A stretch of 64,000 bases of DNA, from the NCBI RefSeq assembly GCF_018446385.1, contig NC_056001.1, positions 10,720,672 through 10,784,671 on the forward strand, in the 5' to 3' direction. The notes beneath the pieces were generated by a model. It was not told the DNA's origin, did no database searches, and saw only the letters and a list, made by a program, of their open reading frames with translations. The position numbers were made by a program, and so were the translations under genes. Positions 53,210 through 64,000 of the stretch are shown in pieces (position 1 is the stretch's first letter; each line of letters opens with the position of its first letter). This DNA comes from Zingiber officinale (Eukaryota; Streptophyta; Magnoliopsida; Zingiberales; Zingiberaceae).

Positions 53210-55775
53210 AACAGACATTTTCCTTTCGCTATCTTTTCTTCTGTTGTTGGTTGGACTTCCCCACGTCATTAATGGCGCCACCGCACAAGTGGCATCAGTA
53301 AAACACGTCCATAAAGAGGTCGCCATCGTAGAACACAGCGAAAGATATGGAGAGGCACTACAACAGGTAGTGGTATGTGGTGGTGCCTTGGGCACTACTG
53401 AAACTGGTAGTCATAGCAGCGACGACAGAGATTATTTCCCCGCCGACTTTAGATTTGGTGTCGGTAGCTCCGCTTATCAGGTGACCATTTTGCTCTCGCC
53501 AAATCTCTGTTTATTCCTCGACTCTCTTAAATTGATCTTTGTTTCGCCTCTGTTACTTTTGCTGACAAAATAGTTGAAGCTTACATGAAACTAACATGTG
53601 CCATGTTTGCAGATGGCAGAGGGTCTGTTAATTCAGAAGGGGTGCAGTACTATAACAATTTGAACGATGAGCTCAAGAAATATTGCACAATTAGAATGAT
53701 AAATCACGCCTCAAACATTTTGCACTCACTATTTTCTCAAACTATGCTTGGCCTGCAGGAATTGAGTCTCATGTCACTCTTCTTCACTTTGACCTTTCCC
53801 AAGTTATGGAAGATGAATATTCAGGGGTCTTGAGCCCAAACATTGTGTAAATTTCTACAATTTCATTTTCATTTGCATCTCTTTGAATAGTGCCTGAGAT
53901 GGTGCTGATACGGTGTGTAAATAAAGGGCCGATAAGATCAGAAAGTCAATAGTTAAGAGAACATGGTAGTCAGTACTTAAGAGGACGTGAGGGTGAACAG
54001 TCGAGGGAAGATGAGAGTTAGGCCTCTTCGCGTCACCAGCTGTATAATTTCCGGTCAGTCACAAGCAGACGAGTCTACGAGTCTAAGCCCTAACACAAGG
54101 GTTAGATTAGTTCCTGGCCTACCCCCTACTAATCGGATCTCCCCAGCTCAGGCTTTACATATGGCCCTGACACCTTTATTGGACAACCTCCGACCGACAG
54201 TCAAGTCATGAAGGCGGGGTCCTTGGGCACAGTCTCAGATGAGCCCCGGCCAATTCAGCATAGCTCATCCTCTTCATCAAGGCTTAGTCTTTGCGGCACA
54301 TTTGAGCAATCATCCCGAGCTATCTACAGTTTAACCCGAGCAGGGCGGATAACACTAAGCGACAATAGTGTCAGAGAATAGTAATTTCCTATCAGATAAT
54401 AACTGCGATAAGTCAGGAAATATTCCAATGTTCTGTCACACACTGAGAGTGAAACCTTCCTCCTACCAATGGGAGGTTGTCGGACGTTCTCCCTCACCCG
54501 ACATGCCCTAACATCCGACATTCTCTGGCAACGATCAGACTCAAAAGGCAGGCAAAGTTGTATAAAAAGGAGATCCTCTTCATTGGCTAGATACGTGCAC
54601 ATCCGCACGCATCTTCGATAGTTTTTTTTCCTTCCTTCATCACTGTTTTTCCGAGAAAAAATGATCTAACTTAAGCATCGAATGACCTGCGCCGAAGATC
54701 TTTTTCCTAGTTTTTTGTCTCAAACACTCCGGGTGCTTATCTGAGTGTGTGTAGGGCCTAAATACCACCGATTTTGTTACTACAAACCCTTGGTTCCACA
54801 TGAAGGCTCGCTTTTTTGACGTACATACACACGATGCGTCAAAGTCACCTCTCTGTCAATACTGACAGCATCTTCGTCGGCCTTCGTCTAACTCAAATTT
54901 CAAGCAGGATCAGTGCTCATTCTTATGCAGAGAGGACTTCACTGCTTATGCTGATGTATGCTTCAAAGAGTATGGGGACAGAGTGAAATACTGGACAACT
55001 ATCAATGAACCAAACGTTTACTCCATCTTTGGCTATGATCTTGCAGTATTTCCACCAAACCATTGCTCTGCTTCCTTGTCCTCCTTCTATGAACTCAACT
55101 GCAGCAAAGGGAATTCATCTGTTAAGCCATATGTGGCTGCTCAGAACCTTTTGCTTTGTCATGCATCAGCTCAGCCTCCCTGTACAGAAAGAAATACAAA
55201 GAAATGCCAGGTCTCAACATTAGCTCTCTTTTTCGTTGAATGCTCTTAATATTAGAATGTTATCTGAACTAGGGTTCAATTCTTGTGCCAAAGCCAAAAC
55301 AAAGAGGTTGTATTGGAATTACCTTATTTGCTTTCTGGTATGAGCCATTCACAGCACTATCAGAAGATAAAGCAGCAGCTAAGAGAGCATTGGATTTCCT
55401 AATAGGCTGGTGAGTAACAAAACAATAAACTGAAGGTATATATCTTTTCTGCGCTCAATCTAGGCATACAGAGATTGTGGAACCTGCATTGGTTTCTCCT
55501 CAGCTCGGTGGCAGGTTCGTTGATTGTATGGTCCATGGAAGGTTCCCCGTCGGTGAAGCGGAAGCTTGTCGTTCCGCTTGTCGGATCTCGATTACCATCC
55601 TTCAAATCAGAAGAGTCAGTTATGTTGAGAGGATCTTTTGATTTCATTGGACTTGATCACTATCAAATGATTTTTGTGCAAGCAACAACTAGTATCCCTG
55701 ATGACAATTTGCGAGAGTGGTACACTGGCATGTCGGTCAGTTTATCATGTAAGTTAATTTCAAAGTTCTGATTAA
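53210..55775 (+). pseudogene. GH1 beta-glucosidase pseudogene
   Basis: Family 1 glycosidases cleave beta-glucosides, often in the apoplast or vacuole. Remaining exon pieces, in order, are a signal-peptide-like start and FPADFRFGVGSSAYQ (about 53215-53481), GRGSVNSEGVQYYNNLNDELK (53613-53690) with HVTLLHFDL (53771-53830), YWTTINEPNVYSIFGYDLA with the acid/base E (54925-55208), GCIGITLFAFWYEPFTALSED (55265-55410) and LVGSRLPSFKSEES with GSFDFIGLDHY (55545-55730). Defects: no in-frame ATG before the signal-like segment, the exon between the first two pieces is missing, the frame shifts after LLLCHASA near 55165-55190, and the C-terminal half with the ITENG nucleophile is absent. A repeat of about 950 bp also lies between pieces. 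The gene cannot yield an active enzyme. Confidence 0.88.
53900..54870 (+). repeat. Possible solo LTR inside the GH1 pseudogene (fossil)
   Basis: The block has the plan of an LTR: a GC-richer first half, a TATAAAAAGG box near 54560, and a pyrimidine-rich tail. It separates two GH1 pieces. TG and CA ends are possible near 53909 and 54867, but I could not find a target duplication, so the limits and the LTR reading are tentative. Confidence 0.4.
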
Positions 55776-57664
55776 GCTTCTTGTTTTGCAAACTGGTCTT
55801 GGTATTAGGCAGTGGTTCTGTCTTAATTTTTTTTTTCTTTATTATCCTTCTGCAGTTCAACAAACAAAAGTTACAAAGGTTCACAAAGCTGTACTAATTC
55901 TCTCAAGTGATCTATCTCCCTGGAATTGGTTGAAAACTATGTAGTCTAACAGTAGATGTGCTAAGGGTTACTTTGCTTGGTCCTTTTTGGATAGAGACCG
56001 ACAGGCTTAGTGAGTAATACGAAACAGGTCGGCCAATGTCGTACCCGCACACGAGTCAAACATGAAAAAGAGCATTTCCATATAAATTTATCCACATCCT
56101 CAATGCATGTGAATCAATATAAATTAACCAACATATCTTGAATCTGTTAATGTGGGACTAAAATCTCATTCACAATAAAGCTTCTATCATCTTCCACCTA
56201 CACACGAATGCCGGAGAAACTGTTTGCTCATGCCATGCAATTCCAGAAAACTATCTTCAATGATTCATTTGAGCAGTAGTTACCAGAACATTTTGTTGGT
56301 GTCGACAAATAAAAAGTTAAGCAAGTTGATTAATCATGGAAATTAATTGAGCTGGTCCTCAATAATTTACGTACGTAGTATAAATTATTTACTCCTATAA
56401 CATTGCACCATGAATCTGCGACCTTGTCAATTGTTTCCTAATCTTCTCCTTCCCTCTTCTTCTCCCATCCTTCTATCCTTGTTACTCGACTTTCCGGGGG
56501 CTTGTGGAGAGGGTGTGCCTCTGTCCCTCTACCAGAAAACAGATGCCCTTTTGCGACTCGAGAGGGAAACATATGCCATTTGCAAGCTTGATGAGATTGA
56601 GGACAGTGACTGTTTAACAATAAGTTAATTATTATATGCACAAGGACAAAGATAATAATAGGTTAAGTGCCATTTTGTCCTATATGTTTGCAGACATCGA
56701 TCCTTAATTGAATCTATATCACACCTCATGACCGAGCTACAATATTCATATAAGATAGGCTTGTAATAAAATACAAAACATATTATTGTTACTTTGCAAT
56801 TTGTTGAAAACAAAAAAATAAAGTAGGTAATCATGCTTTGTTTTTCTAAGCACCTTTAACTTCAAGCCAGTACAAAGAAAGCTGCTAACCTAACATGGAA
56901 TTTTAGTTGGCTTATCAGTGTAGTTTATGACTTTATGCCTTGCCCCTAACACCGACGTAAGCGAGTAGGTAACTAGATAGTCTCTCTCACCCCACTGTTT
57001 ATAGTTGTTATTAACGTCCATAATTTTGTCAATTAAGGCCAATTAATTATTAATTAAGTCTACCTGTTCCTCTTATCCACCCGGAGTATGATATATGACG
57101 GCGGAGTCTTATGATTGACCGTAATTTAATATTTGGAGCGATCATTATATTTCTTTTGGTCTTTTTCTTTGCCGAAATGGTTAGGAGATTTATATGAACT
57201 CGATCTCTTTCTAGCTACTTGTTTAATTAAAGTGTTGAGTTAATACGCAAATCTTTATCATAATCTTGAATTTTTTTTTTAACGAATTAACACATTTTTT
57301 AAAAAAAAATCTAGTACTACATTTGAAAATTATGGTAAAGCTAAAATTTGGTTTATTAAAAAATTAACTTACTGTCTACATGATCATTGGATATTTCTTT
57401 TAATTCTACGTTAGTGCCATATTGATGTTTAATTGGTACTAAGTTCTTGATTTTTTTTTAAATATGAACTTAATTGTATGTTAACCCTGAAATTTGTTGT
57501 GTTTATTTCAAAATTAGAAGCAATTGATTTAATGTGTTAATTAATTAAACCTGTATCAACGTTGGCCGGTTATTTAAATACATAAATAGATCGCAAATAT
57601 TCACACCACAATTGAAAGTAATAGGTGCACATATGCCGCTAGATCGATCGATCTCAGCAATCAA
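55776..57664. other. Intergenic region between the GH1 pseudogene and the HIPP gene
   Basis: 56000-56215 resembles 60785-61060 (see the repeat entry). 56410-56628 has a reading frame with no family resemblance. 57000-57660 is AT-rich and empty to my eye; it should include the 3' flank of the HIPP gene. Confidence 0.45.
56000..56215 (+). repeat. Dispersed repeat, copy 1 (copy 2 at about 60785-61060)
   Basis: Shared words in the same order are TCGTRCCCGCACAC, CACATCCTCAATRCATGTG, AATCAATATAAAYYAACCAACAT, GGGACTAAARTCTCATTCA and CTTCTATCATCTTC. Both copies are on the same strand. The family is unknown to me; the LTR or tail of a retroelement is possible. Confidence 0.75.
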
Positions 57665-58119
57665 TTATAAAATGATGCACAGAGGCTGATAATCATCATA
57701 CACCACGTAATAAGTGCAGGCCTTGCAGCACGGCGGCAGATTTTTGCATGGATCCTTGTCGTCCGGCTTCTTTTCTTCCGGCTTCTTCTCTGGCGGCTTG
57801 TCGGGCTCCCCCACCGTCACGATCTCCGCGGGCTTCTTGGCCTTGCGGAGGGCCTTCACGATGAGCACGGCGTCGACGGCGCCGACGATGGTGACCGTGC
57901 TCTTCTCCAGGTCCAACGTCATCGACGTGATGCCGTCGAACTTGGCGATGATGCTCATCACGCACACCTTGCACTTCTTGCACATGATGCTCACCTTCAG
58001 CACTATTTTCTGCAGAAATAATTAAATAATTAACGCACCAAATGTGTCCACGTACTCGCGTGAGGGGTTAAACTGGGGATGCACGCAGGCTTTTGACGAA
58101 GTTTTACCTTGGCAGACAT
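57665..58119 (-). CDS. Heavy-metal-associated isoprenylated plant protein (HIPP), Pi21-like, two exons
   Basis: HIPPs bind metal ions through an HMA fold and attach to membranes by a prenyl group; rice Pi21 of this type affects blast resistance (family knowledge). Minus-strand exons are 58108-58119 (MSAK) and 57665-58009, giving 118 residues. The HMA domain spans about residues 5-68, with metal-binding MCKKC near residue 12-16 and the helix ALRKAKKPAEIVTVG. A linker of KP, PE and DK repeats follows (about 70-93), then a Cys-rich part (CKNLPPCCKAC) and the C-terminal CIIL, a CaaX box that predicts geranylgeranylation. The very short first exon is usual for the family. A TATAAAAA on the minus strand at about 58236-58243 lies some 115 bp upstream of the ATG. 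Confidence 0.9.
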
Positions 58120-58235
58120 CGATCGAATCAATTATTTATCGGCCAGCCAAATTGATTGCTAGCTAGCTGCTGCTTCCTAATCGACGCCTCCCGCTCGATC
58201 AATGCCTCCTCCGATCCTGGTTAATTCCGGTGTGG

Positions 58236-58243
58236 TTTTTATA
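58236..58243 (-). promoter_or_regulatory. TATA box of the HIPP gene
   Basis: On the minus strand the sequence reads TATAAAAA, at a plausible distance for a leader of about 85 bp before the start codon at 58119. Confidence 0.5.
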
Positions 58244-59650
58244 AGCGCGATCCACATAACGTGCGAAGAAGGGGCGGCGTTCTGGCGTGGTTGGTGGACC
58301 AAGAGCTGACGACCAAGTGACAGCGATCCAAACTGCAACTACATGTGGGACGACGGCGACCCATCGAAGAAGACTTCAATATAAAACCATTTTAGTCAGT
58401 GAATATCCACAGCATTTATTGTTATTGGCTTGATCGTTTGTTGTCAATATTAAAATGATTTTCTGCCGGCTCAATCTCTAGCTAGATCGACTCAACCCCA
58501 ACTCATGGTTACTTTTTGGTGCGGGTCGTCACAATCTTTGGCTTGATGCCCAACTTTATGGCAATTAAAGTAAAACAATGAGTTCTTGCAATATTCTCAT
58601 AATCTATATATATATATATCTTTGGCTGTACGCCCAACTTCGTGACAAGTGAATTAAACCAGATGAACACTTTCATATTCGATCTTGTAGGACCTCCTCT
58701 GATCCCATTGTAGAATTTTGCGGCCAGGCTCTTGTACTGATTCAGCTCATCACCGAGGCACATAAATTCCCTCCTCGACAGATCAATGATGAATATATTG
58801 ATCAATTCTTAATTATTGGCTTGCCTATAAGGAAAAAAGTGATAGCCGGCTTTACTCTTGTTAGTGTTGCTTGGCTCTCCTCCTCAATTTTTTATTCAGT
58901 GAATTAATACTTTTGAAATGATATATAGTTAATTACTGGATTTAAAGTCCACCGTACGTAGAGATAATGTATATGAAAACATAGTCGACATTGGATCGGA
59001 TCAATGTCGATAGTTATGTCATTCTCGAAGTCAGTGAATTCGATTCTTGGATTGTTTACTGCCTAGACGTTGACTCGATCGCTTTCTTGAACTGAGATTC
59101 TACTGGTTGTCAGTCGGGAGGAAATGGTCTATATGGCTTTGATGTGGCTGGGTGTACACGCATGAGCAGGAGATTGATGTCAAGTTGCTGCCTTCGGTGA
59201 TCATCGCTGACTCTGCCTCTCTGGGAAGGCGATCTATTGGAATGTCGGACGTCATGCAAATTAAAGAGACAGTTTGTGATAATATAAATATATTTGAAAA
59301 AAAAAACATTTTTTAGAAAAGATAAATTATTTTTATTTACTGATAAGTTTTTTTTATCTATTAATAAATCTCCTTGATGTTTTTCCTCCATGCAGCCTCC
59401 ACTTCTGTTCAAGCAAGTCGATAAATTCAAGCCAGTAAATTAAATCTAAACGGACTCAATGGAATGGGCTAAGCAAGCTAATCGCATTAGAAAGTTAGTT
59501 AATCCGAGGTTCAATTGAGGTGACGTGGTGAAGACAATTCGCGATAATATGAATGTTTTTAAAATAGGAAATCACTTTCGCCCTCCCATGATATTTTTCA
59601 AAATAAAAACGTAAAATTTGTGATTTTGTAAATTTTGATGGTTGTTGAGA
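58244..59650. other. Upstream of HIPP: mostly unrecognised DNA
   Basis: 58509-58805 holds a minus-strand frame with the phrase CLGDELNQYKSLAAKFYNGIRG that looks protein-like but matches no family I know. Two similar stretches (about 59276-59310 and 59535-59565) share GATAATATRAAT. No gene is supported. Confidence 0.35.
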
Positions 59651-59654
59651 GAAA

Positions 59655-59900
59655 AGGGCATGAGGGGATAACCAGCGAAGGTCACATGACATGACTAGAG
59701 AGGTCAATGGTCTTATCGAGAGGCAATCAAAAGTTAAAATGTACTCCCGACTTCTTGACTCCCTGACTCTCAAATCTCAACTTGAGTGCCCTTTGGCTAA
59801 ACTAAAACTGTATTAGTTATCAATAATTAAAATAACGAGACGTTATTCAGACATGGATAACTCAACCTTATTCATTGAGGACATAAAAAGACTAATTACT
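59655..59900 (+). repeat. LTR-like repeat copy (partner at 63279), fossil
   Basis: It shares with the 63.28-kb copy the words GGGGATAACCAGC, GACTAGAGAGGTCAAT, CAATCAAAAGT, TTAGTTATCAATAATTAAA and ATTCATTGAGGAC in the same order. It lacks the second half of the other copy, so it is incomplete. Confidence 0.65.
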
Positions 59901-60784
59901 GAATTACATAAGTCGGTCATGAAAAGGAAAAAAAGTTCAAGTGAAATCTATTGAAAGAAATAATATGTTGTCGGATATGAGATATTAGTTGAATTTAAAT
60001 TATACTAAATTAAATTTAATTTATAGTCGAAATGATTTGAATGGATAATCTCATGCTACCAGCAGGGACTGGTTTCTACTACGTGCCGAAGAGCGCCAGA
60101 TCGGACTGCGTAGTCGAGCAGGTATACTGGTTGAGCAATGGGTTTGTGTTGTCGAATGGGCAGAAGATCTCGAGCCGACTTCAAGGCAGGGCGGGCAAGC
60201 AGTAGATTGTCCGACCGGGTAGTAAGGTCCAGCAAGCTTAGGCGAGGAGACAAGCCGGCCAAACTGGCCAAGCGAGAGGCAGACCGGATGGGCAGACAGG
60301 CCGAGCAGGCTAACAAACCAGGCAAGGAGACAAGCCGACCAAGCAGTCAAAGAGACCGATCGGGCGAGTGGAGAGGTCAACCGGCTGAGCTGACCGAGGC
60401 CTACGATTGGCGCAGTTTCCTTGAAACAGATTCACCCCACCTCCGGCAGTGTTTCGAGGTTTACTAGGATCATCTGTTCCCCAGGATACAATGGTTAATC
60501 GTGATTCCACCAAGCACTAGTGGTCGCGGCGAACTGAGTGACACCCGAATGCTATCGCGGGCGCTCTGCCGAGCAGGAGTTACAAAGGAGTGAATGAAGT
60601 GGAGAGCTTCTGCTCATTATACAAGAGCTTAGATTAACGACAAACGTTAATGGTTGATTAATGATTGTCAGTGAAACGCCCGTCGTTTCACTCAGTATCA
60701 CTCGACCGTTTTGATTATGCATTAATCTCGACTTTAATGCATTCGTTACACAACAGCAAAAAAGTTGGTTATTCTACTTGAGCA

Positions 60785-61060
60785 GATTTTGTCCCGACCG
60801 GTCCGACATTCGGTGCACGTAGGTCGTGCCCGCACACAAGTCAAGATGATTCAGTGCAATCCAAACCCTGGATTTACACCACCTCCTACGCACCCATGCG
60901 TGAGAGAGAGTTTCTTCCCATGCATTTGTTCACATCCTCAATACATGTGAATCAATATAAACCAACCAACATGCCATGAAACTCCCAATATGGGACTAAA
61001 GTCTCATTCATAATGGAGCTTCTATCATCTTCTACCTCTTCTTCATTCACACATATTCAA
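60785..61060 (+). repeat. Dispersed repeat, copy 2 (copy 1 at about 56000-56215)
   Basis: It shares the ordered words listed for copy 1 and is slightly longer because of an insert with CACCACCTCCTACGCACCC. It is followed by a CT-rich stretch. The sequence before it (60060-60480) is GC-rich with repeated RGACAAGCCGRCCAA words and may belong to the same element. Confidence 0.7.
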
Positions 61061-61439
61061 CAAAATCTACCACATCTTCTTTGAGGATGCTATCGGAGAT
61101 TTTTGATATAGCCGGACTTCAACAATTGTTTTATAGCGTCGTCCACATCATACAGTACAAGTGTCAACCATACCATAAAATTCCTCGGATTTGATGAATT
61201 CCTTCTTTTTGATGGACTAGCGTGCGTTTTCTTTTCTCCGACATGATACTCTTGGATAATCACCAGCTAATTAAAGATCATAAGCTTCAACATATGATCG
61301 GCCCCAAATCCCATTGGCTCCTCTACTACAGCTCTGAGAGAAAAACCTTCTGCGGCTGCCTCGCCTTCCACCTCACCACCATCGGGCCAAGGAGAGTGAG
61401 ATCTAACTGAAACTCTCCTGGGACTAGGAGATCAAGCTA

Positions 61440-62790
61440 GAGGGCCGATCTTGAGGGGCATGGTAGTCGTCCCAACTTCAGGGGCTAGGAGATCGAGCTC
61501 TAACAGAGGACGTGAAGAGCTGACCTCTAGGTCTCTTAGTAAGAGGAAAGTAGGGGTTGTGGCCTCAAGAGGAGTCAAAGCCAGCGAATGCAAAGAATTG
61601 GCATCTACTGGATCCCCTGCTATCTCTACAGGCATAATCAGGGCTAGGCAAGCAAAGGCAAAGGACCGCCAGCGAGTAGAATCCTGGCACGAGAATTCTA
61701 TGAGTCAGGAGGAGAAACCGAACCTTGAGCCTGTGGCGGAGAGGGGGCTTGGTCAATTAATCGGTGCCTTTTACAGGTTATCCATGAGGGAGCCACAGAG
61801 TCCTCCATGTTTGTGGGCTCTGCGTTTACTAGTGCAAGAGGGGCAATTTCCATCAAAACTAGTGTTGGGTTGGGTAAAACTTCCCTATTAATTTCTGTCT
61901 CTCTGGTCGAATTGGCAATTTCATTGTCGTGGATCTCTAACTCGGCATTCGACAACCCCATCGCATGGCTCAAAAAGGTTTTCAACATTGCAGTAGCTAC
62001 AGAAACAAAGATAAACTTTCAGTTAGAAATCAAAGCTCATGGAAGAGGAAAAAGAGCTTACCAAAAGGGAGTTAAATGAGAACAGGGATAGGGCTTAACC
62101 ATTCCTCCAGCAAGGAAGTACTATCGAATTTCAAATCTTGCGGCTTCTTGGAGGTATGGAAATAGTCTCGCTCCAAGTGATAATTTTTTAAAACAAGAGG
62201 TGGGGGTAATTCACGCTGCTAATGAGTTGGCCAGGACACCGGGTTCGAGGGGATGATGGAAGACCCCTTAAGTAGGCCATGACCAACTCGAGATGAAAAT
62301 AAGAATACTCCATCCTCCATTTTCTTGAGATAAAAGGAGTGGAAGAGTCGAGCAGATAGAGGGATTCGATACAAGCGAAATAAGATGACTATTTCGGTTA
62401 AAATACGGAATGAGTTTGGCCCCAATTGGAACATAGGAATGCAAAAATATTGAGATACCTTGATGAAGAAAGCAGGAATAAGAAAGCGTAGACCACTAAT
62501 CAAGTAACTGCGGAAGAAGGTCACACATTCCAGAGAAGGACGATCAGCACAGTCATTATCGTTGGGGAGTATTAGGCCATAGTCGGCTGAAGTCCCATAG
62601 GTCACCCTTATTCGAACTAATGAAACATTATTAAAATTAGACTCTACAAACCTATACAAAGGAGTAGATGAAGACCCTGCAACCATCACAAGACAAATAC
62701 CGGGGCACATGTGCTAGCAAAGGGAGGGTTAAGGATAGGTTGGTGAATAACAAACAATGATGAGACTAGGGACTTACTCAAGGATGGAAT
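61440..62790 (-). mobile_element. Gypsy-type plant retroelement fragment, minus strand (fossil)
   Basis: The minus-strand frame at 62219-62710 shows FRSYLISGLRFLIPAFF, PNSFRILTEIVILFRLY and EDGVFLFSSRVGHGL, the pattern of the putative Gypsy-type gag-side domain (PF04195 type) common in plant elements. Further minus-strand frames at 61698-61988 may continue it. It is an incomplete, broken remnant with several breaks; no reverse transcriptase is in the window. Confidence 0.6.
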
Positions 62791-63278
62791 GTAGAAAGCT
62801 TGAAGCAAAGACGATAAAGATCAGTGCACACACAAACAAGAGTTGCACAAAGTGACAACAGCCCTCGCAACCTAATTTATATATTGCGAGCGTTTGATTA
62901 GGATCCTTGGATCCGAACCATCTTGAAAGCAGGGGTCCATCGACCGCTTAATCAAACACAGATTGTAACAATTCATAATAATCATTACATTGAAATAAAC
63001 GTTCAGTCTTCTTTAACCAGGAGTTACCTCACATTAATGCGATATAACTTTGGAGACAATGTCATCTTTGAGGCTCGGAAGTCAAAGCTGATAAAACATG
63101 CACAACATTTAAGAGGCATGGTAGTAATTAAGAAGGATATCTTATTAAAGGTTACGTCTGAGATTTGCTCTTTGTCATGTGTTTGGATAATCAAGATGAG
63201 AAAGGATGTTCTATCACATCATACCAATCCGGTCAATCAGACTTTCACTTCCTTCGACTAAATTTAAGGAGGAGGGTA

Positions 63279-64000
63279 GTGATACAGGGGTAACCAGCAG
63301 AGGCCACGTGACTAGAGAGGTCAATAATCTTGCAAGGACAATCAAAAGTCAAAGATGTGCTCCAGACTCCTCGATCCTGACTCCTCATCCCCCGACTCCC
63401 CGACTCCTAACTAAAGTTCCGATTGCCCTCTACCTAAACTAAAATGACCTTAATTAGTTATCAATAATTAAAGTAATGAACCGGTATTCATTGAGGACGT
63501 GGATAACACAACTCTTATCATGAGAAAGACATAAAATGCAACTATTTACTCCGAAATAAATGGGTTGCAATGGTCATTTATTTCGTAGAATGTGACAACA
63601 GTCACGAAGAACAAGGGGTACAGGGAGAACTTATCGGATAGTCACGATCCTATAAAAGGTAGCTAGTCCTCGTTAGAAAATGTATCCTCACATCATTTCC
63701 AAAAACCCTAATATTGTTCATCTTCTTCATCACTCCACCGAAACCTTAATTTGAACTTCGAAGTGACAATGTCGGATAACTCTCTGGTTGTCCCTATGAC
63801 CTCTTATACTTTGTCTTCTCTCCTACACAAGCATTGGCGGATCTCCTTGTGGCTTTTTTATAGCCTAGCAACTTACGGTCAAGTCAACACCAATGTCAAC
63901 TCATCGGTGACTCATTCATTAGCATTCCCGGATAGGATCAAAACACAGAGAGGAAGAAGCAGCTTTGAAGAAATAAGTTAATAATTACATGAAGAACTTG
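63279..64000 (+). repeat. LTR-like sequence running off the window edge (fossil)
   Basis: It begins TGATACAGGGGTAACC directly after a purine-rich tract (AAGGAGGAGGGTAG, 63266-63279), as a 3' LTR after a polypurine tract would. A TATAAAAGG box lies near 63652. The first 250 bp match 59655-59900. The end is outside the window, so length and target duplication cannot be judged. Confidence 0.55.

Noticed and set aside
56410-56628. 72-residue plus-strand frame as a small secreted protein
   Set aside because: The hydrophobic start is suggestive, but there is no promoter, family resemblance or conserved motif, and it sits beside a dispersed repeat.
57696-57983. Arginine- and glycine-rich frame antisense or out of frame to the HIPP gene
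   Set aside because: It overlaps the HIPP coding exon in another frame and results from its GC-rich codons.

Overview
The window reads as nuclear DNA of a flowering plant: spliced GT-AG genes with kilobase AT-rich introns, nested plant LTR elements, MITEs, a Mutator-like transposon and a microRNA399 gene. A monocot, perhaps of the ginger order, is my guess from the general look of the repeats; nothing here proves it.

Layout. 85-4858 is a complete Mutator-like DNA transposon (MULE) with about 200-bp inverted ends, a perfect 9-bp target duplication and an intact four-exon transposase. It lies about 390 bp upstream of a nine-exon CGI-58/ABHD5-type alpha/beta hydrolase (5250-13044, +). 13.3-27.05 kb is a nest of LTR-retroelement fossils: an old Copia remnant on the minus strand, holding a younger gag-only element (14014-17575) and a second gag-only element (from 18393) that is itself split by a third (22649-24524). 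28368-35185 (+) is a 13-exon WD40 gene, the orthologue of plant DSE1/TANMEI, whose terminal exon lies in a tandem duplication so that two intact last exons exist. 37287-41862 (-) is a plastid BASS5/6-type transporter of eight exons. 43463-44081 (+) is a MIR399 locus with a clear hairpin, a TATA box and two PHR1-type P1BS sites. 46074-51463 (-) is a complete eight-exon CDKA with PSTAIRE. 53.2-55.8 kb is a decayed GH1 beta-glucosidase pseudogene. 57665-58119 (-) is a small heavy-metal-associated isoprenylated protein gene (HIPP, Pi21-like) ending in a CaaX box. 58.1-64 kb is mostly repeats, including LTR-like copies and a minus-strand fragment of a Gypsy-type element.

The host genes are unrelated single-copy genes (lipid homeostasis, intercellular transport and embryo development, plastid transport, phosphate starvation signalling, cell cycle, metal binding) and form no operon or cluster. 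The exon models were built by hand from splice sites and family similarity. All five protein-gene models and the MULE transposase close in frame from ATG to stop. The most notable observations are the duplicated terminal exon of the DSE1 gene, the MIR399 locus with paired P1BS sites, the intact MULE beside a gene promoter, and three gag-only LTR elements nested in one spot, two of which share a CAGTCGACTG-type palindrome array.
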